From NCBI GenBank assembly GCA_022592435.1, contig JABYQS010000317.1, positions 1 to 31,736 on the forward strand: DNA of 31,736 nt. Reading direction: 5' to 3'. The stretch comes from Cerioporus squamosus. Taxonomy: Eukaryota > Basidiomycota > Agaricomycetes > Polyporales > Polyporaceae. The notes beneath the pieces were generated by a model. It was not told the origin of the DNA. It saw nothing but the letters and a program-made list of their open reading frames with translations, and searched no databases. The position numbers and the translations under genes were made by a program. Position 1 is the first letter of the stretch. Each line of letters starts with the position of its first letter. Shown here one piece after another: positions 20,344 to 31,566 of the stretch.

Positions 20344-21042
20344 GTATACGTAGCCGTCTACCATGCCCATCCCATCCCATCGCACACCCGGATGGTCTTC
20401 GTGCACGTCCCCGCTGGTCTCCGCCTGTACTCCACCCTGCCCGGACTGGAGACACGCTATCTAGGTCTCACGCGGACCAACGGTGCAGGGGAACTGGAGG
20501 GAACGAGCCGAGGCGCAATATGACTATCGTGCGCGGCACTTGCTGCTCGACGGAATACGCCACTAAACAGCCTACGCGACTGGCACACCCGAGGTGACAA
20601 CTGCACGAGCACATCGCACGGTTTTGCAAATAGTTAGTGCATAAAGAAAGAAGTCATCCTAAGTCTCAACACAAATTACGAGCATTGGGCCGCACGGAGG
20701 TAAGCTATATAGTAGATTCTATGTACCCGCGTACGATACCAAAGAGAAAGAGAAAGAGAAATGGAAGAGAGACGACGTGAAAGAGACGGTATGCTACATG
20801 TCAACTATCCGTAAACGACCGCCGCATCACAGACCAGGAAGTATCCACCCACCCACAGCAGGAAGCCCACGTCCACACTCCTGCGTGTCCGCACCGTTCC
20901 CCGCATTGCAAGCACCCGGCGGGTGCGCGATTCCCCCACCAGCACAGTGCATCGCTAGATGATCCAGAATACAACATCGAGCCGACCCACCCGGATCGGA
21001 AGCACGGACGCAGGATCATACTCAGAGTCGTCTCTCAAGAGC
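20344..21042. other. Convergent intergenic region, HET-2 to MFS
   Basis: About 0.7 kb where the HET-2 and MFS 3' ends meet. No supported gene. A perfect GTAAGTAT donor-like sequence overlaps the HET-2 stop at 20,340, so HET-2 might have a further 3' intron, but I found no following exon. The region includes the short purine repeat at 20741-20760. Confidence 0.5.
20741..20760. repeat. (AAAGAG)3 hexanucleotide repeat
   Basis: Three perfect AAAGAG units plus AA, within a longer purine-rich tract to about 20,785. Confidence 0.85.
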
Positions 21043-23441
21043 CTACGCCGCCCGCTTCGACTTGCTCCGGATCCACTTGCCATACCTATAGAAGCAGAAC
21101 GGAATCGGGATCTACGCGCCAGCATCAGCACGACCGCACAAACCCCGGGGTCCCAACCCACACACAAAGTAGTGACGCACCAAAGCCAGCGAGATGAAGC
21201 CCCACACGCTCGCCGCCCACCCGTTGCCCAGATTGTGGAACATCGCGGTGATAAACAGCGGCGTCGCGGCCCCCAGCCCGGAGCGGATCACGATCTTCGC
21301 CGCGAGCGCGGAGGCGACGTAGCCCGGGAACGCGTCGATCAGGTATGCGTTTGCGGAGAAGTAGAGCACGACCACTAGGACGCCTGGGTCAGCGCGGGGT
21401 GGACAAGACGGAAATGGGGCGAGGACGTACTTCCAAAGCCGAACGGGATCCCTGCCGAGCATGGCCCGACCCAGTTCCCGCCGCCGGGCATGACAGTCGG
21501 CGGGCTCGTCCATCCGAATATGAACATCCCTGCGTGTGGTACCGCCTCGTCAGCACTGAACGGGTCAGAGAGATGGGAGACGCTGGCCACGCACCGATCG
21601 GAATGAACCAACACCCGATCATCATCCCCACGAGCCTGTCTTCCGGGTCTGCGTGTCCGCCCTTGGCCGCCGCGCGCCGCAGGTAGTCCCTCTCGAGACG
21701 TGGCGTGACAAAGAGCGCGAGGCCGACTCCGATGAGGACCGAGCAGAACATGAGCCCCGTCACGCCGTCGTCGTAGCCGTATCCCTCGGAGAAGACGATC
21801 GGGAAGCTGAAGAAGAACGCGTACTGCGGCGGGGGATGTGTCAGCATCACAGTTACGGTAGAGGCGGGAGTGCAGAGAAGGGTACGTACCAGGAGTCCGT
21901 AGATGAGCGAGGCGTACCCGGACATGAGCGTCAGGATCGGCTCTGTCGCGATCATCTCTGCACGCACGACAGCACATAGTTTGTTGGTCAGCACACGCTG
22001 CCCATCGGCAGGGAGGGAAAGACGTACGGAAGGGCCGGATACCAGTCTCGATGACAATCTCCTTGAGCGACTTCCGGAAGAGCTCCTGCTCCGTCGTGAT
22101 GTTCGGGTCGCCGTCTCCGCACGCAGCCGCTTCGCGCGCTCAGCAGGATCGCGGGCGCGAACGTCTCGGGCACGGTCGCGGTCAGGCATACCACGACGCC
22201 CGCGAAGATCATGTTGACCTGCAGGCGCGAGTCTGTCAGCCAGCCACCACAAGGGGAGAGACAGGGATGGACACGTACCCAGAAGATCCACCTCCACCCG
22301 ACATTCTCCCGATGAACCCGCCGATGATAGGTCCCAGGACAGGGCCGCTGCACCGCGACACGTCAGCGTCAGACTTGAATACGAAGAGCGAGCACACGAA
22401 GAGTCACGCACCCGTACGGCGCCGCGGCGAAGAGCGCGACCGCAAACCCTCGCTCGTTGTTGTCCCAGATGTCCGCGATCGTCCCTCCAGCGAGCGCGAA
22501 CGGGCCCGAGCCAAAGAAGCCGCAAAGGAAGCGTGAGACGAGGAGGGTGCCGATGTTCTTTGCCATTGCACAGGGAATGTTGAAGACTGCGGCGGCGTGC
22601 AGCGTATGAGGTGAGGATATGTGGTTAGGAGCGCATATATGCGCCCGGGAGAACTTGAACGTACGGATGTAGACAATGGATGGGGCAACCCAGAACGGCC
22701 GTCTGCCGTGTAGCTCACTCTACCGGGGTGGGTGTCAATCAGCTGAGGCGAGCGAGAGGTGCGTGCGTGCGTACCAGCGGAGCCATGATGAGTGGTCCGA
22801 TACCGAACCCAATGATCATGAGTGACACGGTCAGGGCAACGACCACCTCGGACACCTCGAACTCTTCCATGACGCCACCGAAGTCTCCTGCGATGATAGC
22901 GGTCGCAAACGCAATTTGCACCACGGACACCGCGCACACGAAGGTGATCCCTGGAGCGACCGAACTGTCAGCATCGAATGGCGAGAGACGGGCCAGAGGA
23001 ACGTACACCACTTGTAAGCATTTGACCAATTTCGGGGGTCCTCAGGGTCGTTCTCCAGCCACGTAACGAGCTTCACCTGCTTGAGCCGCAGCGCCTTCTC
23101 CGGGTCCGCAAGCACCGCAGGGAGGCGATGCAGATGCGAGGGCACGGGCGGAGCGCAAGGTCGGCAGTGATGTACCCGGTCTTGGAGGTCGTGCGGTACT
23201 CATCGGTGAACCCACCGCGCTCGGTGTCGGTGGTCGCGAACGGGAAACTGAGGTCGGGCCTGTCCGGGTCGTGCGATGGAGGAAAGTGTTCGTGTGCCCG
23301 CGTATCCGGGCTGGGAACGAACGCGACATGACCGTGCTCGCCGTTTTGGTTCGCGTTGTGGACGTCCTGCTTCTCGGAGAGCGGTTCGACATCAGCGTGC
23401 GCGTCGATCGTCGTGGTCTGGGAATCCAGAGGGGAAGCCAT
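21043..23441 (-). CDS. MFS drug/polyamine-type transporter (DHA1-like), four frameshifts
   Basis: Major facilitator proton-antiporter-type transporter (PF07690) of the fungal DHA1 kind, expected in the plasma membrane with 12 helices. Eleven exons: 23441-23007, 22950-22775, 22719-22665, 22586-22412, 22347-22279, 22218-22028, 21957-21890, 21823-21595, 21529-21431, 21374-21181 and 21111-21043; introns are 55-78 bp. Hallmarks are NDPEDPRNWS before helix 1, SELHGRRPFW (motif A), SRFLCGFFGSGPFALAGGT, PYGGPVLGPIIGGF, NVGWRWIFW and VPETFAP. Helical segments in exons 7-10 follow, then a basic tail (RSKSKRAA). With four single missing bases restored it would be 587 aa, a usual family length. The deletions fall near 23,148 (exon 1), 22,309 (exon 5), 22,141 and 22,110 (exon 6). 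The start is the first ATG in the acidic, variable N-terminus typical of the family. As written, translation would fail after residue ~95. Confidence 0.85.
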
Positions 23442-24247
23442 GTGCGCGGACAGATTCCAAGCCGAGATCCAGCAATAGAAGTGGAAAGAAGACGAAAGAG
23501 GAGAGAGAAGAGAACCGGAGGGAAGGAGAGGATGCGCGATGCGCGACGCTGGGCAAGCCGAGACAGGTTCGAGGACGTTTTCCCAACTGCACGCGGGCTT
23601 TATAGTCTGTACATGAACAGAGTACTGAGCACTCGGAATCGGATCGGGGTCGTACGAACAGTGCTCACTGTTTCTTATGACGGGAGGAGGACAGCAGATA
23701 TCCAGCGGCCGAGAGGATTCCGACACGGACAGCGTCCTAGCTGAGAACTTGACCGCGGACATGCCCTGTTGCAGAGAAAACAGGTCAGTACAGCGGGGAA
23801 GGGTTCACATATTCGATTTACCAGTCGTGGGGACTATTTTTTGCCGCTTGGTGGGTGTGGTTAGCCATGGTGGACATGTTCAGAACGAAGGTTTTGGCAA
23901 GGATGAGGCTGGATGAGGAGGCGGGGAGTAAATGCTGACGCGCTGGGCGTTAGTGATCGCCCTTCCTGATTGGCTCGGAATTGTTTCCGGCGTATTACTA
24001 ATAGGCGCCGTGGTACTTGTGTCGTTCAGAATCAACTAACCTCGACGGTTGACTCGCTCTGGACAGTGCTCAACGACTCACAGCGACCTTTGCTGCAGTA
24101 TACTCGCCTTCTTTAGGGTGCCACAGTCAGCTTTACCGCGTCGTACTTCCTCCAGTGTGAGTCGTCTGTGGGGTGCCGTCGATCTCCGACACCGACTCGG
24201 ATTCACCTGACTGAGTCGAAGAACAACAGAGTCACCGTCAGGCCTCG
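23442..24247. other. Divergent intergenic region, MFS and HET-3
   Basis: About 0.8 kb between the divergent MFS (minus) and HET-3 (plus) starts. It contains the MFS TATA element listed separately and purine-rich plus-strand sequence near 23,480-23,530. No further gene is supported. Confidence 0.5.
23598..23604 (-). promoter_or_regulatory. TATA box of the MFS gene
   Basis: On the minus strand the sequence reads TATAAAG within ACTATAAAGCC, about 157 bp upstream of the MFS start codon. This is a good match to the eukaryotic TATA consensus at a plausible distance. Confidence 0.55.
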
Positions 24248-26241
24248 ATGACACCAGTGAGCTTAGTTCGGACAGGCCATGCCTCAATGTAACCCATGAG
24301 ATAACCACTTGTTCCTATAGACACGCCTACTCTACACCCGGACGGGACAATTCCGAGTGTTCACTAAACCATCGGTCCCGCCACGCTACGCGATCCTATC
24401 CCACGTATGGAACGTAGGAGGAGAACAATCATATACGGATACCCGAGATATTCAGCGCTCTCTTCATCCTTCGTCATGGAGACAAGCCCATGCATCGGTG
24501 AGCTACGTACCTGGTGTAGGTGCAAAACGTGCGGCCCTTGTCTCACCACAATCTTAACAGAACGCGCATGCGCAACGTCCTCAGGATACGGAGCTACATT
24601 CTTGCTTGGATCATCTTAGGATGTCGGAGAAGATACGACGTGCATGCGCTGTGGCTCAGGCTCACGGGACACCAATACCTTTGGATCGACTCGTGCTGCA
24701 TCGACAAGACGAGCAGTGCGGAGCTGTCCGAGGCGATCACTCCATGTTCTCCTGGTATCACAACGCATCGGTCTGTTACACTTACCTCGCCGATGTACCT
24801 AGCGACGAAAATCCTCGCGCCGATCGCTCCGCCTTCCGTCGGAGCAGATGGTTCACTCGTGGCTGGACGCTCCAGGAGCTGCTTGCGCCCACAGCCCTCA
24901 TCTTCCTCTCCAGAGACTGGCAGGTTATCGGGACCAAGTCGAGTCTCGCAGATGTCGAATCTATCACGGACATTCCGTCCGCCGTTCTCACTCACCACAC
25001 GCCACTTCGCGATGTCAGTGTCGCAACACGAATGTCATGGTCGTCACAGCGCAAAACGACCAGGGTAGAGGACGAGGCGTACTCTCTCATGGGCATCTTC
25101 GACATCAATATGCCGACGCTGTACGGGGAGGGCCGGCGCGCTTTCATTCGTCTGCAAGAAGAGATCCTGAAACGTATCCCGGACCAGACTCTCTTCGCCT
25201 GGGGACCCGTATATCTTGGCGCGCATTCCGAACCTGTTCTCCCTCATATACGACTCTGGAGAAACAACCTTTCTTTGCGACTTCAGCTGTCGATTTCGCC
25301 TCCTGTGGCGCTATCAGTCCGATCTCTCAGACCAACTCGCCTCCCGGCTGGGTCTCGAGGCCGGACTTCCACTACCAGTCTACACGACATCTTCTTACGG
25401 AGTACACGCCCGATTACCGCTGATCTCTTGCGACCATCTCATGCGGAACCCAGAGCCAGCGCATCCCTCCAGCCCCGTCCATCGTTATCTTGCGGTCTGG
25501 GCTTGTGAGGCCCGCGATGGGAGTCTCCTCGCCTCCGTCTGTCATACCGATAACGCCAGTGACGCTAGCGGGAACTCCGCAGGCCTCACATTACACAGCG
25601 GCACCGTCACGTCCCTATCTCAACGGGGACGTCTGGTCATTCTCTCGCCAGACGAGCTGCGCGCATCCCGCGAGAGGGTACGCTTGAAGGACGTGTATCT
25701 CAATCCGGGGTACTTCCAGTCCATCGACTCCCGGCCGCGGAGGAGACCCAGGCCCGATGCCCATGTCTTCAAAGGCCTGCAGCGCATTCATCTTGCGCCT
25801 TGGAGTCGGGAAGTCCTGCGCAGCGCAGGTTATACGGTAGCCCGCTGCCACCTGGGACAGCCGAGCCTCGCCGCGGCACCGACACGCTCGACACGCTCGC
25901 TGATTCTCCACGACGGCAGAGAGTACATCGACATCAATATCCACCCTGGGCTATGTCTGCTCAAGTTCGCTGGCTAGATAGCGATGAGGAGATCAGCGAA
26001 GTGGACACCGATCGTCTCTCCATCTGCTCACGACCGTCCTGGTGCCCGGGCGGCGACTGTATACCGGAAAAACCTGCCTGGCACCTCCACAGGACACTCG
26101 GAGTTCGTTCGATCTCCAGGCGGCCCATGCGCGTGTACCGTCACCGTCACATATACCTCTGAGTCTTTATGGATGCTGGACATATCTATCGCGCCAAAGC
26201 CCCTGCACGAGCTCGAACAAGGTGCAAGCACCATTACCTAG
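24248..26241 (+). pseudogene. HET-domain pseudogene HET-3, about seven frameshifts
   Basis: Third HET gene, most like HET-2. It shares the tiny first exon (24248-24256, MTP, donor at 24257), a 64-bp intron and the second exon starting TRLLYTRTGQF at 24321, with YAILSHVWN. Later HET blocks are recognisable: SRWFTRGWTLQELLAP (Trp kept), RVEDEAYSLMGIFDINMPTL and YGEGRRAFIRLQEEIL. Comparison with HET-2 requires a one-base insertion near 24,667 and single-base deletions near 24,739, 25,268, 25,331, 25,944, 26,015 and 26,085. The first two cancel each other, but the 25 or so codons between them, which should encode WIDSCCIDKTSSAELSEA, are read in the wrong frame. An in-frame stop follows at about 25,508, well before the natural end. 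The C-terminal pieces (SSYGVHARLPLISCDHL, LKDVYLNPGYF, SLWMLDISIA) are scattered over three frames. No full-length HET protein can be made unless the indels are sequence errors. Confidence 0.85.
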
Positions 26242-26327
26242 CACGACTATAGGTGTTTGAGTAAGCTATCCCGATCTAATAGAGCAGACAATCGCCCGCA
26301 TCTACTACCGGACTGTCCCGGTCCCAT

Positions 26328-28139
26328 TTATGCCATAGACACACTTTCGGACGTCCGCGACCACCCCGAACATGACCGCCCGTCCACATCACCCCGACCT
26401 CCGTCGACCGCAACCTCCACAACACCGACATCCTCGCGGTCCCCATCCTCGCCATCCGGATGATAGTCGTGATCGCTCGGCGAGTCGTCGAGCGGAGCAC
26501 CGAGCGGGTCGACAAAGTCCGCTATCCGGCTTCTCCGCAGGCCCGGGCGTCCGCCCGCTCTGAGTCTCAAGCTCAGATCCCGGAGCAGACAGCACGCCGT
26601 CGAACGCGGCAAAGTTGAGGCTCTGGCTCCACTGCGACGCGCCGGCGGGCTGCGTGGCAGTAGCGCGGCCAGACTGGTCGATGTCGCGCAAGTTCAGGAT
26701 GAAGCGGGAAACGAGGATCGAGATGATGCTGGGTATGCGGATCAAATCGCGCGTCAGCGCTGTGTACTGGTAGTCTCGCAAGGAGGCGAGGGGATACGCA
26801 CGGGTCTGGAAGATGACGATGCTGTCGGTGAAGAGTCCCTTGAGCGAGAAGACGAGGTGGAGGATGTTGATCGTCAGGAACATCCTGCAGTAGCCAAACC
26901 ATCCCCGCGCGCGTGAGCGATCCATTTCGCGAGCAGTCCGGGATGTACGCACAAGAAGTATATCGTACCTGCAGGACATTGTGGAACGGACGCGCGAGAT
27001 ACCGGGCAAACTGAAAATACTCACCGTCCCGGAGGATCGTGGCGGCGAAGGAGGCCTTGATGGCTGCGCTTCTTGCAACTCTCCATGTGCTGTAGGTTTG
27101 TGCCAGGATACCCCGAGAACGATCAAGTCTCCGATGATTACGGAGGTGCGGGTGAGTAGAAGGACTAGATGGCACGCGATCAGCCCAAGCATCTCAACAT
27201 GATCGCCGACCAGGGGAACGTACGCCTGCGCAGGACGTATGATCAGCTCGCGGCTGGAGCCAAAACTTGGAGAGAACAACTCACGCGAGGTAGAGGTCTT
27301 CCGAGATATTGGGAGAAGTGACGCAATTGAATGGTGGAATGAAGCTGTTAATCGACGTGTATAGACATACTGACACGCAGAGGTCAGATGCTGACGCGAA
27401 GCATGCAGATGTATTAAGACTCACAGTGTTCGTGGCAAGTGGCATCGAGGACGTTAAAAAGACGATCGCTGCGAGCCACCAGAGGTGGTCGGTAAGCGCG
27501 TACACGCGCAGACTTGCGAACGCTAGTGACCGTCAGGACGATTTCAACAACTCGAAGAATGCGACTCTGCGAACAAGACGTACCGGCCCATATGAGATAG
27601 GGGGCCGTCTGCAAGACTTCGCCCGCAAGGATGGATCGCACGCAACTGCAACGTCGCAAGACCGCACGTGTAAGTTTGCGGTCAGATTGGTATGGGCGCA
27701 GGAGCAAGCTTACCCCTAGTAGAGATACATATGAGCGAACAGCTACTCCTCGCAGAAAGCCGGACTCACCTCCTGTGACGAGATGTCATACGCGCCGAAG
27801 ACGACCAAGAACCTCGCCAAAAGGAGGTACCTGTTCAGCATGAACAGGACCGTTGCGCCCGTCACCTTTCGCCGCCATACCAGGCGTACCTCTCGATCGA
27901 ACGTGAGGAGTTGATCGTACACGATCAACGCTGCGCGGGGCGGAGAAGCCATCAGCTTGCGTGGATCTGAAGTATCAGCGCAGCGACGTACCGCCCATCG
28001 CAGCATAGGTCAGCTGCTCTTCGATGCTACAGCGGCACGCAGCAGTCAACATCCAGTTGCGACCCGTACTACGTAGTGAGGACACTCACACATGAGGGTA
28101 AGCCGCGACCAGCGCGTCTGCAAAAGAACTGTCGGCCAT
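26328..28139 (-). CDS. DUF6533-family multi-pass membrane protein, frame damaged
   Basis: Member of the basidiomycete-expanded DUF6533 family; function unknown, predicted seven-helix-like membrane protein. Clear exons are 28139-28090 (MADSSFADALVAAYPH), 28026-27992 and 27930-27770, which carry the signature ALIVYDQLLTFDREVRLVWR followed by a hydrophobic helix (FMLNRYLLLARFLVVFGAYD). Then come about 27645-27584, 27522-27425 (LRVYALTDHLWWLAAIVFLT), an exon ending at 27285 (FNCVTSPNISEDLYL) and parts to about 26,330. The later parts include GDLIVLGVSWHK, STWRVARSAAIKASFAA, SRFILNLRDIDQ and a hydrophilic tail with DPLGAPLDDSPSDHD ending at 26328. The third/fourth exon junction is one base out of phase. 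Single-base deletions are needed near 27,096 (between WHK and TYSTW) and near 26,525. Exon borders between 27,425 and 26,700 are approximate. It is convergent with HET-3. Confidence 0.72.
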
Positions 28140-28909
28140 AAGTGAAGAAGACGAGAACAACGACTTCGCCAGGAGTGTCGTACTCACCATTCGCCAGGAG
28201 ACGAAGCTTTTCTAGTTTCAGATGCGCGCCATCGTCCATCGAGGAACCCGTCTCCTGCGAGAGACCGCAGTCGAAGAAGCTTCCTCTTGCCGGATCGACA
28301 GCGACATTGTTCATCAAGTGGTTCCGAAGCTGTGCTCTGAGCAGTGCTCTCTGTAATGGAGCAGTGCTTCGAGCGTCGGCCAAGCGGTTAAGTCTCCGAG
28401 AACTCAACAGATGTACTGGCAGACTGCCGCGATGGCTGATGGACTGTCAGCACAGTTTGCAATTCTAGTCAGGGCCAACCTACCATTCAGGACGACCTCG
28501 AGCGACCACGAGGAATAGGCGAGCGCTATAGTGTTCAACTTCAGGTACTGCACAGCAAGCCGCACAGGATATGCGATGGTGGGATCCAGAGGCATGATCA
28601 ACGCACCTGGAACTTGAAGAACGCACTGTTCATGCCATGCCGATGCTTCGTGTCGCCACTGATACGGCATTGTGACTCTGTGACGTAACGCGTTTTGACT
28701 GGCGACCGTGTCTCAGCGCCAACGGCGCTGCTGCCAGCTTCCGCGACGACCATCCTGGATCAGTACCTTCACGGATCCCAGCAACTCCGGATTATGTAGC
28801 CACGTAAAAGGTTCTGTAATCTTGTATGTGACTCCCTGGCATCGTTGTTGACTCCGAGTCTCCTATTGCAGTTTTTTCTCGACCGACTGGCTCGTAGGAC
28901 TTTACCATC
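28140..28909. other. Divergent intergenic region with unassigned minus-strand frames
   Basis: It lies between the DUF6533 gene (minus) and the F-box gene (plus). Two minus-strand frames with plausible splice sites occur: one near 28,553-28,490 (YLKLNTIALAYSSWSLEVVL, then a GTAGGT donor) and one at about 28,405-28,190 (charged, ending LEKLRLLAN before a GTGAGT donor). I recognise no family and cannot join them convincingly to each other or to a neighbour, so they are left as possible exons. Confidence 0.4.
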
Positions 28910-30342
28910 ATGGTGGCGACGACGCGGAGCAGAGCCAAGCAGAACGCGTATACGGCCTTCCATCGCTTACCAGCTGAGGTGCTCCGCATGGTGATTGAGC
29001 AGCTCCTGGACGACAAACTCTCTCTGTCATTCTGCTGCCTCGTGACCCGTTCTTGGCTCTCTGTCGGTCGCATCTGCCTTTTCCGCAAGGTCGCCGTCCA
29101 CTCAAAGAAAGGCGGTTTAGACCGCTTTGACGAGTTTGTTCGCTTCCTACAACGTTTTGATTTAGGACGACATGTGCAGGAGCTCACCTTATCGGCACCT
29201 CCGCTCGGCTTCGATCCAATGGAGGTCACGTTGTTCAACGAGGACCCGGACGAGGTGATGCCCAACTCTGCACCCCTTGCTCCATCGACAAATATGGCGC
29301 ATACTAGAATACACCTGCAATCTCCGTGAACTCAATCTGTACTACTTGCTTTTCACCGCCATATCTGCTGCCCCTGAGACTATCCCCACAGCCCATCCGA
29401 AACTGGACTACCTCTCAATCGACAATTGCTCCGCTTCCAACAAGGACGCGCGGCTCTTCTACGAGCTGATATGTATCTTCTCCGACATCGGCACCCTGTG
29501 GTTCACCTGCGGCCCTTGGGAACCCGTCGTCGCCAGTACGCTCTTTTGCGAGCGGAACACCTTTCCGCTCGTCCGTGAGTTTGATATGTATGCCGAGTAC
29601 CAGGCAACTACCGACGGCACATTCGAACTCCTCCGCCGTTCTGGGTCGCTGGGCGGAGCCCTGACTCATGACCAGTTCGAGACCACATTCCCCACCATCG
29701 TCCCGACCTTCTTCACGTTCCTCCCAGAAGCGGCCACCCACCTCGTTCACCTTACCCTGAAGGCCTTCGGCGCATTTTGCGAGCCCTGGTATGTATATCG
29801 CCGTTATTTATCTCTTCCTTCGCTGACGTACTGGATGGACAGACGGAGTACCATACCATCTCCGCTTCCCACTTCTCCCCGCCCTCCGCAGACTCGAACT
29901 CGAGGTGGACCTCGACCCAGACGAAGACCTCCCCAAGCGCGGTCACCTCGCCCGCAACGCCATCAACGTCTACACCTATCTCCTCTCCACCCCCTCCTCC
30001 TTCCCCGTCCTCACGACCTTCGACCTCTGCGTCTCCAACGGCCCCGTCGCGCTGCAGGCCTTCGTCTACAGCGCACACATGACTGACGCATGGCGCCGAT
30101 TCGGCATGGCCCTGGTCGCGCTGCCCGCCACATTCATCATCAACTTTGAGCTCGCTGACATTCCCGAGAAGACGGGCGCGTTCGGCCGGGAGACAGATCA
30201 GACAACTGAGCAGTTGATGGATCACTTCTTCGAGCAGCACGTCCCGGCGCTGTGGCAGTATTACTGCCGATTTCGTGACTGGCAGGCGGCGGGTTACATC
30301 TGTAATCCCGGTGCGCCCCGTGCTAGCGGCGGGCAGGGATGA
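28910..30342 (+). CDS. F-box-like protein, frame damaged
   Basis: F-box proteins usually recruit substrates to SCF ubiquitin ligases, and agaricomycetes have large families of them. The ATG at 28910 begins MVATTRSRAKQNAYTAFHRL. An F-box-like motif follows at about residues 17-60: FHRLPAEVLRMVIEQLLDD, then SFCCLVTRSWLSVGRICLFR. The rest looks like the leucine-rich C-terminal part common in these proteins: NLRELNLYYLLF, LVHLTLKAFGAF, YHLRFPLLPALRRLELEVDL and VLTTFDLCVSN. A one-base insertion in the CCCC run near 29,270 separates the first 120 or so codons from the continuation at 29,277. An intron at 29789-29842 (54 bp, GTATGT donor) joins the second exon, which ends at 30342, but the phase is one base off, so a further indel or another splice site is likely. 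The product would be roughly 460 aa. Confidence 0.72.
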
Positions 30343-31566
30343 CGCGGACGCTCAGATAATGGAATGCGTTCAGTGGACGCCATATTATACGGTATCGCTT
30401 GTGCTTGGCGCATCTGTATCAGCGCGACGAGTAGAGCTGATATGTGCTGATAGCGTCTATAATTGTGTCGTCTCTTAGTTCGCGGCGCGCGTGTTTTCGT
30501 ATGCCGTCCAGCTACTGAATGTAGGGAGATTCCACGCGCCCTCTCGCGAGCTTAGAGGCATCCAGTCAACAAACTCCGGACAGAGTGTAGCGAACTTCAT
30601 CCAGACCGACGCCTCCCGCCGCAGATACGCTCGGGACCTCCACAACGGCCTACTACAGACTCTACGGAGCCATGCAGCGGACGACGCACCTCGAGACCCT
30701 CGGGCTTCCCAACGGTGACATGCCGCTCAGTATGTTCCCTTGTCTCCTCGGCAAACATCTAGCTTTCTGACTCTCTCTCGCAGCTGTCCAACTTCGGACC
30801 GAAGAATCGATGCCTGGTATGCGGGAGATGCAGCTCGCAAGCTCCTGCGGAACATGCAGATCAAGCTCCGTACTATCCGCCGCGACTACTAGTGCAGTGT
30901 TTTCAAGACCTTGTTCCGCTCCCACTGTTTCCCGCAGTGGCCAAATCCGCACCGGCCGGTCCCACTGCGCTTCAAGTGCTCGTCGACCCTCAAATTGCAC
31001 ACTGTCAAGGGCGGGCCCCGATGTCGATCTTACTTCCTCGACGAGTGCGCTACCCGCGTTCATGCAGGTGTACCCCAAGCTCCAAGCTCCGAATACCCTC
31101 GGTCGAGCGCGACGAACGTCTGCGCGTCCCCCAGCCTGCAATCGGGACCCTCCGAGTCAGACATGTCGGGACACCTTTGACGCTGCTCTGGGGTAGCGGG
31201 CGGACTCGACGGCGAAAGACGGGGGGCTTCAATGTAGCGGGTCTGTCTGGGACTCATGATCGCGCCTCGCTGCGAAGTTTCGAGGTCTTCTTGAGAGGCC
31301 GCGCAACTATGGACGACGCGTAGCAGCTCTTGCACGCGAATATACGAGCTCGGAGGCGTTAAGTACGGCGAGCGAACTCGTCACAAGTGACGTTAATCCC
31401 TTGCGCAAGTAGTATATCAGTTAGGAAGGGTCTCTGTACTGGCACTGGTGGGGATCCGACAAATATATGTATACGTACACGTGTTCTCGAAAAGCAGACT
31501 GGACGCCGGGGGAACATGGAAACCGGGACAACAAGAAGTGAGTATTCGAACGCGTGCATCGAGAGG
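30343..31566. other. Region without a confident gene; one good intron-like element
   Basis: No frame longer than about 160 codons and no recognised domain. The stretch 30,729-30,782 looks like a real plus-strand intron: GTATGT donor, TTTCTGAC branch-like motif, polypyrimidine tract and GCAG acceptor, 54 bp. Upstream there is a readable frame (AYYRLYGAMQRTTHLETLG) and downstream another (NFGPKNRCLVCGRC), but the phases do not join. It may be a damaged small gene or a coincidence. Confidence 0.35.

Noticed and set aside
21389..22525. A 378-codon minus-strand frame
   Set aside because: It is the MFS gene read through several introns without splicing, partly in the wrong frame. Removing 55-78 bp GT..AG introns gives the proper transporter sequence.
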